From Onthophagus taurus (lineage: Eukaryota; Arthropoda; Insecta; Coleoptera; Scarabaeidae), in contig NC_091971.1 of NCBI RefSeq assembly GCF_036711975.1, positions 10,051,501 through 10,115,500 of the forward strand: a DNA stretch of 64,000 nucleotides. Direction: 5' to 3'. This document shows positions 24,101 through 37,679 of this stretch, in pieces; positions within the stretch are counted from its first letter, which is position 1, and every line of letters starts with the position of its first letter. Position numbers and translations under genes: made by a program. Under the pieces are notes generated by a model. The model was not told the origin of the DNA. It saw only the letters and a program-made list of their open reading frames with translations, and did no database searches.

Positions 24101-27100
24101 TGTAGATGTGGATTACTTGTAATGAATCAAGAAAATGTTTTCCAAAAATGATTACAACCTAAGAATGAGTATTACCAACCTAGCGGATTCTAAACCTCAA
24201 ACCTTACAAATTTGAAGTGTTTAACAACAAAATCAGTTGTAACTCAAAAATAAAAAGTTGTGGATTAGAATGATATTAATAAAAATTGTTCATAATAAGT
24301 CATAAAAACATAATTCATAAACGATTTTGTTTCAACTATAACGTACTTTTACTTATAAATCATAAAATCCCCAAATCTTTAAATTGACGATTTTGGGCAT
24401 ATTTTTGTTATAACTCGAAAAATAAAAATGATATGAAAAAATGTTATAGATGTGAATTGCTTGTAATGAACCAAGAAAATGTTTTCCAAAAATGATTACA
24501 ACCTAAGAATGAGTATTACCAACCTAGCGGATTCAAAACCTCAAACTTTACAAATGTGAAGTGTTTAACAACAAAATTACTTTTAATTCAAAAATTAAAA
24601 GTTGTGGGCAAGAATGATATTAATAAAAATTGTTCATAATAAATCATAAAAACATAATCCATAAACGATGTTGTTTCAACTATAACGTACATTTACTTAT
24701 AAATCATAAAATCCCCAAATCTTTAAATTGACGATTTTGGGCATATTTTTGTTATAACTCGAAAAATAAAAATTATATGAAAAAATGTTGTAGATGTGAA
24801 TTGCTTGTAATGAACCAAGAAAATGTTTTCCAAAAATGATTACAACCTAAGAATGAGTATTACCAACCTAGCGGGTTCAAAACCTCAAATTTGATAAATT
24901 TGAAGTGTTTAACAACAAAATTACTTTTAACTCAAAAATGAAAAGTTGTGGGTAAGAATGATATCAATAAAAATTGTGCATAATAAATCATAAAAACATA
25001 ATCCATAAACGATTTTGTTCCAAGTGTTGCGTACTTTTACTTATAAATTATTACTAAACACTAAATCTAGATTAATTTTGATTTAAAATCTTGTTTTAAA
25101 ATCATCGTGATATCTCACTTAGTTTATAAAATAATTTTTTTCCTTCAAATCGAATTCCTTTCTTTAAGATTAGTTTATACATCATGTTGTAATCACTTTG
25201 GAACGATTACAACATTTACTTAAGATATCAAGTTCGTTAGGAAAAAAAAGTAAAAAAAAAGTTTGAAATCGTTCCCTTTTTTTAAACAAAGCAATTCTTT
25301 GTTGGATTGGTGTGTAATAGGTATAATTGAAATAGTTGCGACACGCCCTTCTATAGAAATAAATTTTATTTTATTTCGCAAACCTTGAGAATTAATCCGT
25401 AATGTTATACAACAACGGTGATTGTACGTACAAAAAAATAAGTGCCGTTTGATATTAATTGTTTGCTTATAGATAACGGGAAAGATACATTTTTCCTTAT
25501 AATCACAAACACATGGGTACACGTGATTATATCATTATATCATTATTAGAGTGTTCAATTACTTTGGTTATTCAAGCATGCTGCTTAATTATATTGACAA
25601 ACTAGATTATTGAAATATTTTAACGAGTAGAGATATTTCCAATTTATTTTGAAATAAAGAGACTTTATAATTTGATACACCATTATAAACGAACCACCTA
25701 TTCCATAAATGAAGCTTCACCGTAATAACCCTGTATTATTAATAAATTTATGACCGCACCTACAAAATATGCGGGTACGTCATCGCAGGTGCCGCTATCG
25801 TAAAACACGTAACGTGACATTAAAGACAAGAAGGACAATTTTATTTTACTATATACATAAAAAATTAATGCAAATAATTAAAACTTACGAATTTTTTGTC
25901 TAGCAGCTATCCAGTTATCAAAAGACGACGACATCTTAACATCTTTGGCTTTACTATCAACAGAAAACCTTTGATTTCTTCTCCTTTCTTTACTGATAAG
26001 AGTGCATTCTTCCAAAAGTTCAAACCAATCCTCTAAACCGTCGGAAGCTCGGAGATATATCTTATTGTCTCGGTCGAGGATCAAAGCGACCGTGCTATAA
26101 GTCTTCTTGTTCTCCCATTCGACTCGTGTTAGCTCCATAAGTTTGATTTTGAAGAGGAACTGGCCCATATCGGAGATCCGATCCGCCCCGGAAGCTCTTC
26201 TAAAGCAATGGAGATAATCCCGCGTTAAGATAAAATAACGTTCCTTCCATCTACTAAACATTTTTCCTCGTTGTTGCCATAATAACCCACGTTTTATTGC
26301 TGTATGACCTTCTCTCCCATAATTAGAAAGAAGAGACTAAAATAAAATAAAACAAAATATTAGAATGAAAGAAAAAAAAAGATGGTTAAGAGAAAAATGA
26401 GTACTCTTCTCAGAAACAATATCCATTCTACTACCCGAGAGTAGAATACATAATACACCGGAAGTCGTATAAGGGTAACTTCCTCAAAACGACCGCAAAC
26501 GCATCGTGTGGCCACATGTGACGTTTTTTGACGCGGTGAAGAGGTTCTTTGTGACCGTCTCCCGAGAGTTAAAGACAAAGCAGGTTTTCAAAAACGTGTT
26601 TATTTGAACCATTTAAACCAGATATTCTTTAAATTTACAATTTAAACATTTTCTTTCTTTATTGATGGTTCTAAAAGAACCATTCTTAATAACAAGAAAC
26701 GTTTGACCCTTATGTCAAGTAATCTAAATGGACGTTGTTGATGTTGAATTGGGCAGAAATAGATTAACAAACACTTAATTAACACTGGTGGGCAAAGAGA
26801 AGACTTAAATGTGAATGATCTCTTTATAATGTCTGTTTTTTTCATTTAAAAGCAGCTGGATTACAACATTTTACGATACACGATTTTATAGATTATGTTG
26901 CAGCTGCATTACAAAATATATTATGATTAAGAAATTGAAATTGTATCAAATAATTTACGTGACTTTATTAATAGACATTTTCAAGTATAGCAACAGGTGT
27001 TGCGGAAATATAACTGCGTTAGCTCGAATTAATTAATATCGTGCTTATTATGCAGTATCCAGTCAACAAATTGTGTAATATTCGTTCGTTTCGAATAAAC

Positions 27101-30100
27101 TCGAACGTTAACGCGACCTTCTGGTCAATTCAAAAGAGCGCTTGGTTGGTTGGTTGCTTGAATGGCATTTTCATTCCTTTCGCAATTAAGAGTTGTCGCC
27201 CCTCTTTTTCCGCGCTGTCTTCTCTAAACCATCTGGTTGCGTCGGATGATTCAAGAAGTACTCGTAAAAAAGGAAGTGCGTGGAGAATAATAGGCGCAGC
27301 GAAGCTCCCGTTTCTGCTTTGGCCGGATAATTACGCGAAAGTATGATAATCGAGCGTGAGTAAGCTCTAACTATAGACACATTGTAGTAAATTTCTGTGT
27401 CTATCTTTATGTAGGATACAAAAATACAACGAGTAACTGGACGTTTTTTATCTTTAGTTTTTTATGCGGGGAATAAAAAAAGTTTGATGATTATGTAGGC
27501 GGAAAAAAAATAGAACAATGTGATAACGATTAAATTTCATTTGTATGTATTTAATCAGGAAGTGATTCATTTGTGGATGTCTGCAATATTTATTTATACA
27601 ATTTTTAATTATCTATTTTCTTAGAGAAAGAGGATTTTTTAATCTTTAAATTAATTTCCGCTAAAACAATTTCTAAGACAATTTCTCAAAAAGTTTTGAG
27701 TACTTTTCAATTTGAGTTCCGATAACTTTTCCATTTCAATTTTAACAATGGTTTTGCATTTATAATTGGAAACTACGGTCTTTTTACTTCCTTAAAAGTT
27801 TCATTTTCACACTAACTATTACAGAAGTTCTGAGTTTTAATAATCTCAAAAACCTTCGCGAATATTATATCATAACGACGATTTTGACAGTTACACGAAT
27901 ATAATGAATCTTAAATATGTATTGGAATTTACCCATAAACATATGCTCGTGAATGTTCCAGCAATGAACAAATTAAGTTTATCCCGAAGACTGACCTAAA
28001 CTCGAAAATTAGCTATCTTTGTAGATGGTGGTGAAAATGTAAGAATAATGAGATTCAGACTCAAATTGGTGGCCAGCATTGTCAAGAAGAAATCAGCATT
28101 GTCTAAAATGCTACTTCAAAGAGCGCAAGGAGAACATTTTCATAGATTCTGTTGACAAGGTAGACTTCGTTAAGGATGATGTGAAACAATATCAGTAACT
28201 ATTACAGAAGAAATACATATATACAGCAATACTAAAGGTATTGCTAAAGGAAAAGGAGATTGTATCGATTATAAGTAGTGTGTAATTGGGAGAATATTAA
28301 AGTATTCTTGGGGATACATGTGAATTATTACACACCAAATAGAGTCGTAGCCCAATGAAACTAGCTGGATTGCAGGAAATTAATCAGCAAATAATTACGG
28401 ACAGCCAGGGTTATTACCACTATGATTAGGTCTACGCCAATGAATACCTTATTGGTTGAATCTCGATGCGTTTAATGATTGATACATGCTCATTGTACAG
28501 AGCCAAACTGCGTAGATAAAAGTGGATAAAAAATGTGGGTCTTTTTTCAGAAAGATGGATTTGGTCCCATATTTTCCTGAACGAAGTTTAACCTGGGCAA
28601 TGCACTTGATTATTTCTTCTGGGGCCATCTCAAATCTACATATAGTGTACAGCAACATGCCCAGAAAACTGTAGGAAAATTTTAACTAGTTTTTATTATA
28701 AATTGTAATTTGTGGAAAAAACCTAAGATTATGCCCAAGTATCAAGTTCTTTTTCACTTTATATTTCACTTTATCCATCCAAAACTTTTTTATTTCATTA
28801 TTTGAAACAACGAATATATTTTTTGTTTTAACACATTCACTTTAACCACCACAATTTCACCTCTATATTTAAAAAAGGTTATAGTATATAAATTGTTATA
28901 ACCTAAATATTAATTGTTGGTTATTTTTGATTTGATAGAATTATACATTTCTAGCCAGAACTTTCTTGTATGTAAATTTTAATATTTATTTCCAACCAAT
29001 TGGGTGTTCTAAATATCATGATTGCAGCAACAGGAAAATACGCTCATTTAGCAGATGTTAGAGTCATTACGCTTGTCTTGAATTTATTGATCTAACTGCG
29101 TTTAACCTTTTATAACAGTAAATTGTTCGCGTGGAGTGGTTATCGATTGCTCGACACATTTGATTTATGAAGCAGTAAAATTTGTGGAATTGCCGTTAGA
29201 ATTTTAACAATTCCGTTTAAATTATCATAAATATGATTCATAAAGAATAAAAAAAATCAATTTTTCTCTATACTAATAAAAAAATGTATATCGCTATATT
29301 TACAAGTATAAATAACCCATAAACAAGCGTTTAATTGCCTTTTCAAGATAAAGGACCATCTGACAGCGATAAATAAGATAGTTTCTATTAATTGCTCGTT
29401 ATCATTTTCTTTAATACTCTGTTATATAGATAAAAATTCAAGCTTCTTCATTAATCTATAAAGAATAGAATGAATTGTTCTTGTCTTTGAAGTCAAATCT
29501 AATCGAAATAAAATTTCATTTTGAGGTTTACCATCTGTTGGAATTGTGATTTGATAATATGTTGAGGATTTAGATAAGGATTCATTGATAGCGAATGGTT
29601 CTAATGAACGGAGTCATTCAAAACGTCCCCCTTTTAATCATCGGCCGACAAAGACTTCCGAATCGGTTGATTAGAGACCAATTTGTTTCTTCCGATTTTA
29701 ACTGGATTTATTGTACGACTTCGTAATCAGCTCGTGTTGAACACTTGCATTTGTTGATAACACACCGAGTTGTAGAACGAAACATTTTTATCAGCGCGTA
29801 ATTGCATTTCTAGGTCGTCGTTTCAAGAAAATAAATAAACAACGTATTTCGATTTTTCAACATACATTTTTAGGTCAAAATTTAACGAGCTAATTTATGT
29901 TAGTAATTAAGTATGCAAATTTATAAAACTGGATTTTGATTTGGAGAGATGGTGGGAGAGCTAACGGAACGACTAGGTTTTTGTTTCATCTTCTTCATTT
30001 CCTTGTTTCGAGAAGAAACTGATCTTTTTTAAGTAAAACTATGACGAGTTTGCGTCGGTCAACGTCCTGTTCGCCAGCAGGCGATTCATTTCCGGTTTGC

Positions 30101-33100
30101 AGCATTGTTATCACTTTCTTTTGATAGCCTTTCGCGCACAAACACGAATTCTATGCAGAGAGAAAGGCGTCTGTTGTTTTCCCCCCTCGGATGAGTTCAA
30201 GGAGGATTGTAATTTATAAAGAATTCTAAACGGCAAAATTTTTCATTTCCTCATTTTTTTATTTCACAACTATACATCATACAAAAATAGATAAAGATTG
30301 TAGTGAAAAAAATTAACATAACGCGATTTGAATTTGTGGAAAAGACAAACGGAGGAAAATGGGAGAAGTAACGGAGCAACTGCAATTTATAAAACGGAAT
30401 TGCTCGGAAACAATGCCGAGGAGTTGAGTACATGGGAATTTCCTTGTTTGTTACGCGGGTTTTAAATGATAAAACCTCGTTTTATAAACAGTTGGGTTGG
30501 CCGAAGTTAAAAGCTTGTGTTTTAAATGAAATAAGTAGAAAACGGCAAATAATTTATGAAACAAAACAGATAATTAAAAAAAAATGTTTTGAAATAAGCT
30601 GAAAATAGAACCAAATAACAGTTATAGGAAATCTCGGAAAACTCAAAATAAACCAGATTTTTCGGTGAAAATAAAAGAGTAAAAATAGTTGTACTGTGAA
30701 CTTGGGCTATTTATACAGATTTTGTACGTCAAAGTATCAAACACTTTACAAACTCGATACAATAAAATTATTTAAACAATTTAAGTAGAATTTTATCTAA
30801 AATTTCCAAAAACCCACTGCAATTATATATTTCTTGGTATTCGCGTTCCTGATTATTTCTGAATTCTAAAAATTGATAAGAATCAAATATTTCTTGATCA
30901 GGTGAGATTCATCACTCGATTCAAAATAATTTAAAGTATTTATTTAAAAAGGTAAAGTATACAGTTAAACTTGGTTTTTAATGTAGGTCATAACCTTACA
31001 CGATTCCTAATACGACCATGCTGACACAACGTGTTTTTTATTGAAAACCTCATTCCATTTTTTTACGTTTATCTAATTCCTACTAATTTTCGCATTATTT
31101 CTGTTATCATTAGACGACTGGCGCCGTTAATTAAAAACTAATTACGGTTAAGTATTTAAGAAAACAAGTCTTTTGTGCCAGAAATTTTTGTTGACCTTAG
31201 TTTTAATACAGAAAAGCGAAACGTTAAACATCAAAAACGTTATACGCTGTGATGGAAGTTGTTATTTGCTAGAAAGTCTGGTTTTCTATGCTAATGTAGC
31301 CATCAAAGCAACTGTACGTAATGACCTCTCGCGCAAAATACTCGCTGTTTATTTACGGCAAGTTCGAACAAGTGTGCAATTTAAAGGGAGGTTTAATTTA
31401 TATTTGAATTTCACCGGGTCGATTTTAACAGTTTTAAGTAAAACAATTTTGTTTAAATTTAGAAAGTTTTACATTATCTTTCGCTTTTTTTTGTAAAGAG
31501 ACTCCCCCACTGAATTAAAATTTATGACCAACCTCATCAAAATTTGTTCTAAGCAATTTGCAGCTCAAGTTTCACTTTCTTGATTATTTATCTACGAAAT
31601 TTCCTTTGTTACAAAAATCTTTTATTAAACAAGATTATGGTATTGTTTCTGCATCTGACTTTGACTTCAAGACACATCATAATTCTCATAATTTACATGT
31701 GCGCACGATATTTTGATTCTGATCATGTTGTTTTGCTACTGATGATAATATTTTCTTCCGCACATATTCATCACAAATTTTTTGCTTCTATAAATAATAA
31801 TAATAATAATATATTGCCCTTGAGAAGAATATTTTTTTCACCACATACTCATCACATTGTGTCGGCATCTAATATTTTGACTCTTCACATCATAATAAAC
31901 TTTTGCGCATCATATTTTGATTCTGGTTATACTATCTTGGTCCTGAGGAAAAGATTATCTCCTGAACATACTGATTACATTGTTTCTACATCTGATATTT
32001 TGCTTCTATGCATCATAATAAACTTTTGGGCATAATATTTCGTTTCTGTTCATGCTATTTTGTCATTGAGAAGAATTCTTTTTAACATATACTCATCATA
32101 TTGTTTCTGTATTTGATATTTAGCTTCTATAGCTTCTAATAAACCTATGCACATTATATTTTGATTCTACTAATACTATTTTGTCATTGAGGAGATCATT
32201 TTCTTTTGCACATATTCATCAAATTATTTCTTCATCTGAGATTTGCTTCAACATATCATAATTTACCTATGCACATGGTATTTTGATTCTGCTGATGGTG
32301 TTTTGCCACTAAGGAGAACATATTTCGCTTCTACACGTCATAATTTACTTATACACATCACATTTTCATTCTTGCGCTCATATTTATCACATTGTTTCCG
32401 TAACATGAAATTTTGCATCTATGCACATTTTTTCTTCATCTTTGCGTCACCTTACAGCTTGGTTTTGTACAAGATATTTTTATATCTGTGCATTAACGTG
32501 ACATTTTGTACCCTTACATTATTAATACTTCATTGTTGAGTACTCAACAATAATATCTGAGGTTGCTCAACCATAATGGTTGTTGCAATTTGAAACATAA
32601 ACAAGTTAGATTAAATCATATCGCAGACATCTGATATAAAACAATTACTATTTATTAAGGTATTGAATTAAAATTAATTTCATAATACGATAACAAAAAA
32701 AAAGATTAAGCTTAATTTACAATTTATTATAAACAATTATTGATTTATTTGAGCCCCCTTTGAAGTTTTTCGAAGAAAACCACATCAAACACATTTCTTA
32801 AGAACCCCACAAAGCATTTTTTAAAAAAAGAAACCTTCTTCCTTTCAAGTCCCTATCTGTTTTTTTTAATTCCTTTTTTTGCTTCTCACTTCTACATCTC
32901 TTTTCTTTTATATCTCATTTTTTCTATATCTCATTGTCTTCAAACACATCTGTTTTCACAATATTTTCTTTCTATTAATAAACATAACCCCCGTCGCGTT
33001 TCAAAAGACTTTTTAAACACAGCTAATTTATTAAGTAAATACTTGTAAAAACATTGTTGGTGTATTTAGTGATTTTTGATTATAACCTGGAGAGAGAGTC

Positions 33101-33587
33101 AAATAGACCAGCCCCTATTATTGCATAGAAACGTTAAAGCTGCGTACATTGTCCCCCCGCATTGTGAAGGGAAAGCTGAATCGTAATCGATTTCATTCAT
33201 CCCAGCACTTCAGATTTATGGAATAAAAAGAGAGCTTAATACAAGGGAGAAAGAGTAAGAAAAGATTTTTATCAAAGTTATTTTTAACACATTTCATAAA
33301 ACTTTCTAATTAATGAAATATTTCAACGTAATCTTTATTTTTCGTATATATTTAATCATAAAATTCCAAGATTTTAATTTTACTCGAAATTTTTGCATGC
33401 ATTTAGAGAGGTGTAATTTAATTACCTGTTGATAAGGGATACTACTTTGGGTGTGCTCCCTATGTCCCCCATTCCTGAGTACAACGTCCTGCTCGTGTCG
33501 CAAGATTGCTCTTTCAACCCTGGCGAGCGTAGGAGAGTCCAGAATGCCGGGGGGCATCGACGAAAATCGCTGATTCGAGGTCGACAT
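21116..33587 (-). CDS. PH-domain protein, four 5' exons, 3' end not found
   Basis: Exons in transcript order are 33587-33426, 26336-25889, 22620-22501 and 21331-21116. Phases fit throughout: 0 after exon 1, then 1, 1, and an open phase-1 donor (CGAG|GTAAGT) after exon 4. The ATG at 33587 has an in-frame TAA two codons upstream. The leader exon encodes 54 residues. Exon 2 encodes a complete pleckstrin homology domain, about residues 68-172. It begins KRGLLWQQRGKMFSRWKERY, a typical first two PH strands, and ends GLEDWFELLEEC with the invariant Trp of the C-terminal helix. PH domains bind phosphoinositides or proteins at membranes; the ligand here is unknown. Exons 3-4 encode a polar, acidic, probably disordered tail with many Ser/Pro/Glu. 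About 315 residues are visible and the protein continues. I do not recognise a named orthologue. Introns reach 7 kb and hold satellite arrays. Confidence 0.8.
23600..25060. repeat. 344-bp satellite array, about 4 copies, in PH-gene intron
   Basis: The landmark GCATATTTTT (plus flanks) falls at 23706, 24053, 24397 and 24741, spacings of 347, 344 and 344 bp. Each unit contains two diverged halves with related motifs. AACTCGAAAAATAAAAATG in one half and AACTCAAAAATAAAAAG in the other are about 177 bp apart, so the unit is probably a dimer of roughly 172-bp monomers. Confidence 0.85.
27020..27370. other. GC-richer island inside PH-gene intron
   Basis: This stretch is less AT-rich than the intron around it and has no splice-supported reading frame. 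It is a candidate intronic regulatory element on composition alone. A similar block lies near 29620-30200. Confidence 0.25.
28000..31600. other. PH-gene intron sequence, nothing recognised
   Basis: Mostly AT-rich single-copy-looking DNA. Short frames such as 28449-28658 (minus) and 31173-31496 (plus) show no recognisable motif or splice partners in phase with the PH gene. Confidence 0.35.
31690..32420. repeat. Degenerate 122-bp tandem repeat
   Basis: The motif around ATATTTTGATTCTG (varied) falls at 31711, 31915, 32037, 32159 and 32281; the last three intervals are exactly 122 bp. Units share CATCATAATAAACTTTTG-like and GTTTCTACATCTGATATTT-like segments. The open frames at 31580-32035 and 32243-32539 are by-products of this pyrimidine-rich array and do not look like protein genes. 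Confidence 0.7.
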
Positions 33588-33599
33588 CACTTAAATTTT

Positions 33600-34060
33600 T
33601 TCTCCAAAATAAAAAATCCGTAATGAAATTTTTTTTTCACTCAAAAAAAAATTTTATTCAATTTTTTTCGAAACAAAACACGCTTTTCTTGAAACGCTTT
33701 CAACTCAACTTTAAAGGAAGGAACGACACCCATCGGGATCGCAAGCTGCGATACAACTGAATGCGGCGTCGCCAGCCGATCGCCAGTTGACGGATCGAGG
33801 TATCACGGTGACTAAGCTTTCGGAGTGCGCTGTTGGTGATGGTGGGGGAGGAATCTCCCGGTATCGAGGGAAACCCTCTGCAGAACCGTCGGTTGGCGTC
33901 GCGACGCTCTTATCGGAAAATTGCAGCGACGATTATTAACGTGGTGAAAAGATGGGGGAGCTTAAAAAGAGACTTGTAGAGATGCGATCATCTATCGACT
34001 CTATCGGTATAGGTGATAAGATTTTGTTGTTGGGGTAAGTTTTGAAATGGGGGGTAATGG
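33600..34060 (-). promoter_or_regulatory. Likely promoter/leader region of the PH-domain gene
   Basis: A GC-rich block at about 33715-33960 stands out sharply from the AT-rich DNA and lies directly upstream of the PH gene's ATG at 33587. It holds no long open frame. Its position suggests the promoter or an untranslated first exon; no TATA box or initiator could be assigned with confidence. Confidence 0.4.
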
Positions 34061-34229
34061 TGGGTTTAAGTGGGTGATTTATAGGGACATTAGGGATGTA
34101 TTGGAGAAGATTTATGTTTGATGGGGAGATTTCTATGGCGATGTATGGGAAAACTTGAGGATGTTTTTGATTAATTTTGGTGGAGAAGATATTTAATACA
34201 CATAGATTGAGAAAAAGTTTAACAATTTT

Positions 34230-35960
34230 TAAATTTAACCTCGTTAACTGCTAAACATGCACAGTTGTGTTGAAAACATCATAACAACAAGATTTATGGC
34301 AAATAACAAATCATTTATGACACAATAAAACTAGATTTAATTTAATTTAGTATCTTATTATGATTTCTAAGTTAATTTTTCAGATACAATATTTTTAATT
34401 TCCTTTTATTTGTTATTCTTTATGGACAGCGCATATAATTATACTTAACTCAATTAATTATCTTAACACGTGATCTTGGCATTTGTGTAATAACTACGTT
34501 TCTATCGGCACGGGTCATCGTCTTGTCTCGAAACCATTTTAATACTTTTCGCTTTCTGCTCATGTCCATTACAATAATTGTATCAACTCACTACCAAGTC
34601 TGTCATCTGTCTGTATGTACGATGGATTACCCTCTCAATATGTATAGCAAAAGTTAAAATCACCATTAGTTTTTGAAATGATAACTTACACTGGGTTGGG
34701 TTGTACCAAATCTGAATGCTCTGCTTTTATGAAGAAATTCTTTGAAAGTGAGTAAACTACAGGTTCTTGTATTTTTTGATTAGACTCATTGGCCACAGAG
34801 TCTAATCCTGCCACTTCATCTCTACAATTTGCTCTCTAAACTGTTCTGGTTCACATACAATCAGCGCGTTATTCTTTAAAATTAGTAGACCATACTTGAA
34901 ATTTACTCTATTCTCTGTCCATACATTTGTGTACAGCTCATTAGCATGTATAATGCTTGAATCATCGTTTGACTTATCTTTTCCATTAACATCCATCAGT
35001 TTTCATAATTTAATAATGGATTACCTAGAAGTTAAGTATATCCAGAGTCTAAATTTCCTGCTTTTAGAATCACCCCAATTCAGAGATAAAAAAATAGAAA
35101 GCAATATGTAGAAAAGTACTAAAATATAACTGAATTATTGGGGTATCAATCTAATATTGAGGAAGTTACTGTATAGATCCAATAAAAAATCTGATCATGA
35201 ACAAATCCAAAAAGAGCACATTGTTGTTGGATCATGGGCGTATCCATCTTATTCCCTTATTCTATCATAATCCAACTCAACCCAACTCGCACGTGTCACA
35301 AGCAAAATGAGATAATTTAACGAAATACAAAAACAGAAAAAAGTGTGAAATATAACAAAATATTTTTGATATTCTAATTCACCATCAAATTAACTTTAAT
35401 ATGTTCGTTATTTCGTCATGATATCTCAATTTGTTCTTGAGATACAATTTTTTAAAGTTCTTACATCAATATGTCAAGAATGATGTTGAGTGGAGTTTAA
35501 AAAATGATATTAATCAGATTTATGGAATATAAGAAATTATTTATGGCACATTAAATCTTCATCAAATTTGCTTTAAAATGTTCTTTATTTCATTATGATA
35601 TCTCAAATCATTCTAGAAATACGATTTTTTTAAATTTATATTTTAACTGTAATAACCAAAACTGCAGAGATTGAAAAATCATAGCAGAAATGTTCATGGA
35701 AAACAAGAAATTATTTATGGCACATCAAATTTGCTTTAAAATGTTCTTTATTTCATGATGATATCTCAATTCGTTCTAGAGATACGATCTTTGAAACATC
35801 TATTTTTACAATATCAAGAAAGATATGGGGTTGGGTTTAAAAAATCATAACAACGAGGTTTATGGAAAATAAGAAGTAATAGTCTAAATATGTATTACTT
35901 CATCATTATATCTTTATTTGTTGTAGAGATAAATTTTTTAAAGATCAATTTATTCAATTC
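34230..35960. repeat. About 170-bp degenerate satellite units
   Basis: From about 35380, TGATATCTCAA recurs at 35419, 35596 and 35759, with a weaker fourth copy near 35926 (spacings about 163-177 bp). Each is followed by a TTCTAGAGATACGATTTT-like segment. An isolated diverged unit lies at about 34260-34420. The sequence between (34420-35380) is AT-rich without a recognisable gene. Confidence 0.65.
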
Positions 35961-36361
35961 GCAAAGTGATGAAAAGTGGTAAATATTGATGATTCTTAAC
36001 CACAATGGTTTAGAACATTAATAGGTTTTCTTAAAATCGATATGGAATTATAATATTTTCAAGAAATGTATTAAACAGAATTAAAATTTCAGTGAAAATG
36101 TAGAATTGCTATGGAAAGCGAGATAAGAAACTGTAGGCTTTTAAATCGAATGATATCTAAATACGGATAATATTGTGGTTGATTTTAATCAAAAAATGTT
36201 AATATCAATAAAAAACACAATCGATTAATAGATATTTGTAGATAATGCTTAAACCTAATTTAATTAATACCAAGAACATTGTTTTATTACAGATTTGTGG
36301 ATTTCAATTCCTAAAACAAAGATTTGATACTCAAAAAAAAGATTTGTTTATCAAATAACAA

Positions 36362-36577
36362 ACGTCAATCAGAACCACTAATTGGAAAATACAGGAAACT
36401 CTCTGTTGGGAATTACCTAATGAACGACTTTCTAGAAACTCTTATCAAGATTAAATAAAAAACAGGCGCCACAGTTTTTATTGAAGCAAATCAAGGAAAT
36501 AATAAAAAAAAAATGAATTATTAGAAAACTTTTATACCTGAAATTACCGATTATTGTAAATTTTTAATACACGATTT
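36362..36577. repeat. Direct repeat, left copy, flanking a satellite array
   Basis: About 215 bp beginning ACGTCAATCAGAACCACTAA and ending ...ATACACGATTT recur in the same orientation at 37471-37679 with few differences and small indels. It is not part of the satellite unit. The array lies exactly between the two copies. Confidence 0.85.
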
Positions 36578-37470
36578 ATAGCTCAAATGAAAGCTTGAAA
36601 TCTATGCTTTAAAATGACGTATTAAAATTGATATGTTAATTAGGAAAAAGTATCTCAAACGAGCCAAAATGATGAACCCTAGCATTTGGGTAAATTTGAG
36701 AATAATTTAAAAATTGAAAAATCGCTCATGACTTTATTTACGAATATAAATGAATGATTTGTATCTTAAATTAAAGCTTGAAATCTCTACTGTAAAATGA
36801 TATATAAGAATCGACATAATGATTATAGGAAAATAAATGATATGGTCCAAAATCAACCCCTTTAATATTTGGCTTAATTTGAGATTTATTAGAAAATTGA
36901 AAACATCGCTCTAATTCTATCCATACAGATACAGAAATGAGTTATAGCTCAGATGAAAGCTTGAAATCTGTGCTTTAAAATGACGTATTAAAATCGATAT
37001 GTTAATTAGGAAAAAGTATCCCAAATGAGCCAAGATCAAGAACTCTAACATTTGGGTGTATTTGAGAATTAGAAAATTAAAAAATCGCTCATGACTTTAT
37101 TTATGATAATAAAAGAATGATTTATATCTTAAATTAAAGCTTGAAATCTCTACTCTAAAATGATATATAAGAATCGACATATTGATTATAAAAAATTTAA
37201 TGATACGGTCCAAAATCAACCTTTATAATATCAGGCTTAATTTGAGATTTATTAGAAAATTGAAAATATCGCTCTGCCTATGTCCAAAAAGATATGAAAA
37301 TAATTTATAGCTCAGATGATAGCTTGAAATCTGCATTTTAAAATGACGTATTAAAATCGATATGTTAATTAAGAAAAAGTATCTTAAACGAGCCAAAATC
37401 AAGAACCTTAACATTTGAGTGTATTTGAAAATTGAAAAATTGCTCATGATATGAAATTATGAAATAAAAA
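36578..37470. repeat. Dimeric ~361-bp satellite array (first block)
   Basis: Units alternate between two related halves. One has TTAAATTAAAGCTTGAAATC and TCGACATAATGATTATA. The other has ATAGCTCAGATGAAAGCTTG and ATCGATATGTTAATTAGG. Equivalent positions at 36810 and 37173 give a 363-bp dimer. The same family reappears at 39310-41450. Confidence 0.85.
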
Positions 37471-37679
37471 ACGTCAATCAGAACCACTAATTGGAAAATA
37501 CAGGAAATCCTCTGTTGAACGATGAACGACTTTCTAAAAACTCTTATCAAGATTAAATAAACAACAGGCGCCACAGTTTCCATTGAAGTAAATAATCAAG
37601 AAAATAATAAAAAAATGAATTATTAGAAAACTTTTATACCTGAAATTACCGATTAGTGTAAATTTTCAATACACGATTT
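37471..37679. repeat. Direct repeat, right copy
   Basis: This is the partner of 36362-36577, offset by 1109 bp. Beyond its right end the sequence becomes unique (CCCAAGTTATC), while the left copy runs straight into satellite. Confidence 0.85.

Noticed and set aside
31580..32539. Membrane-protein-like frames rich in Ile/Phe/His
   Set aside because: They derive from a 122-bp tandem repeat and shift frame between units.
33429..33623. Plus-strand 64-codon frame over PH exon 1
   Set aside because: Shadow of the minus-strand first coding exon, which has a start, donor and compatible downstream exon.
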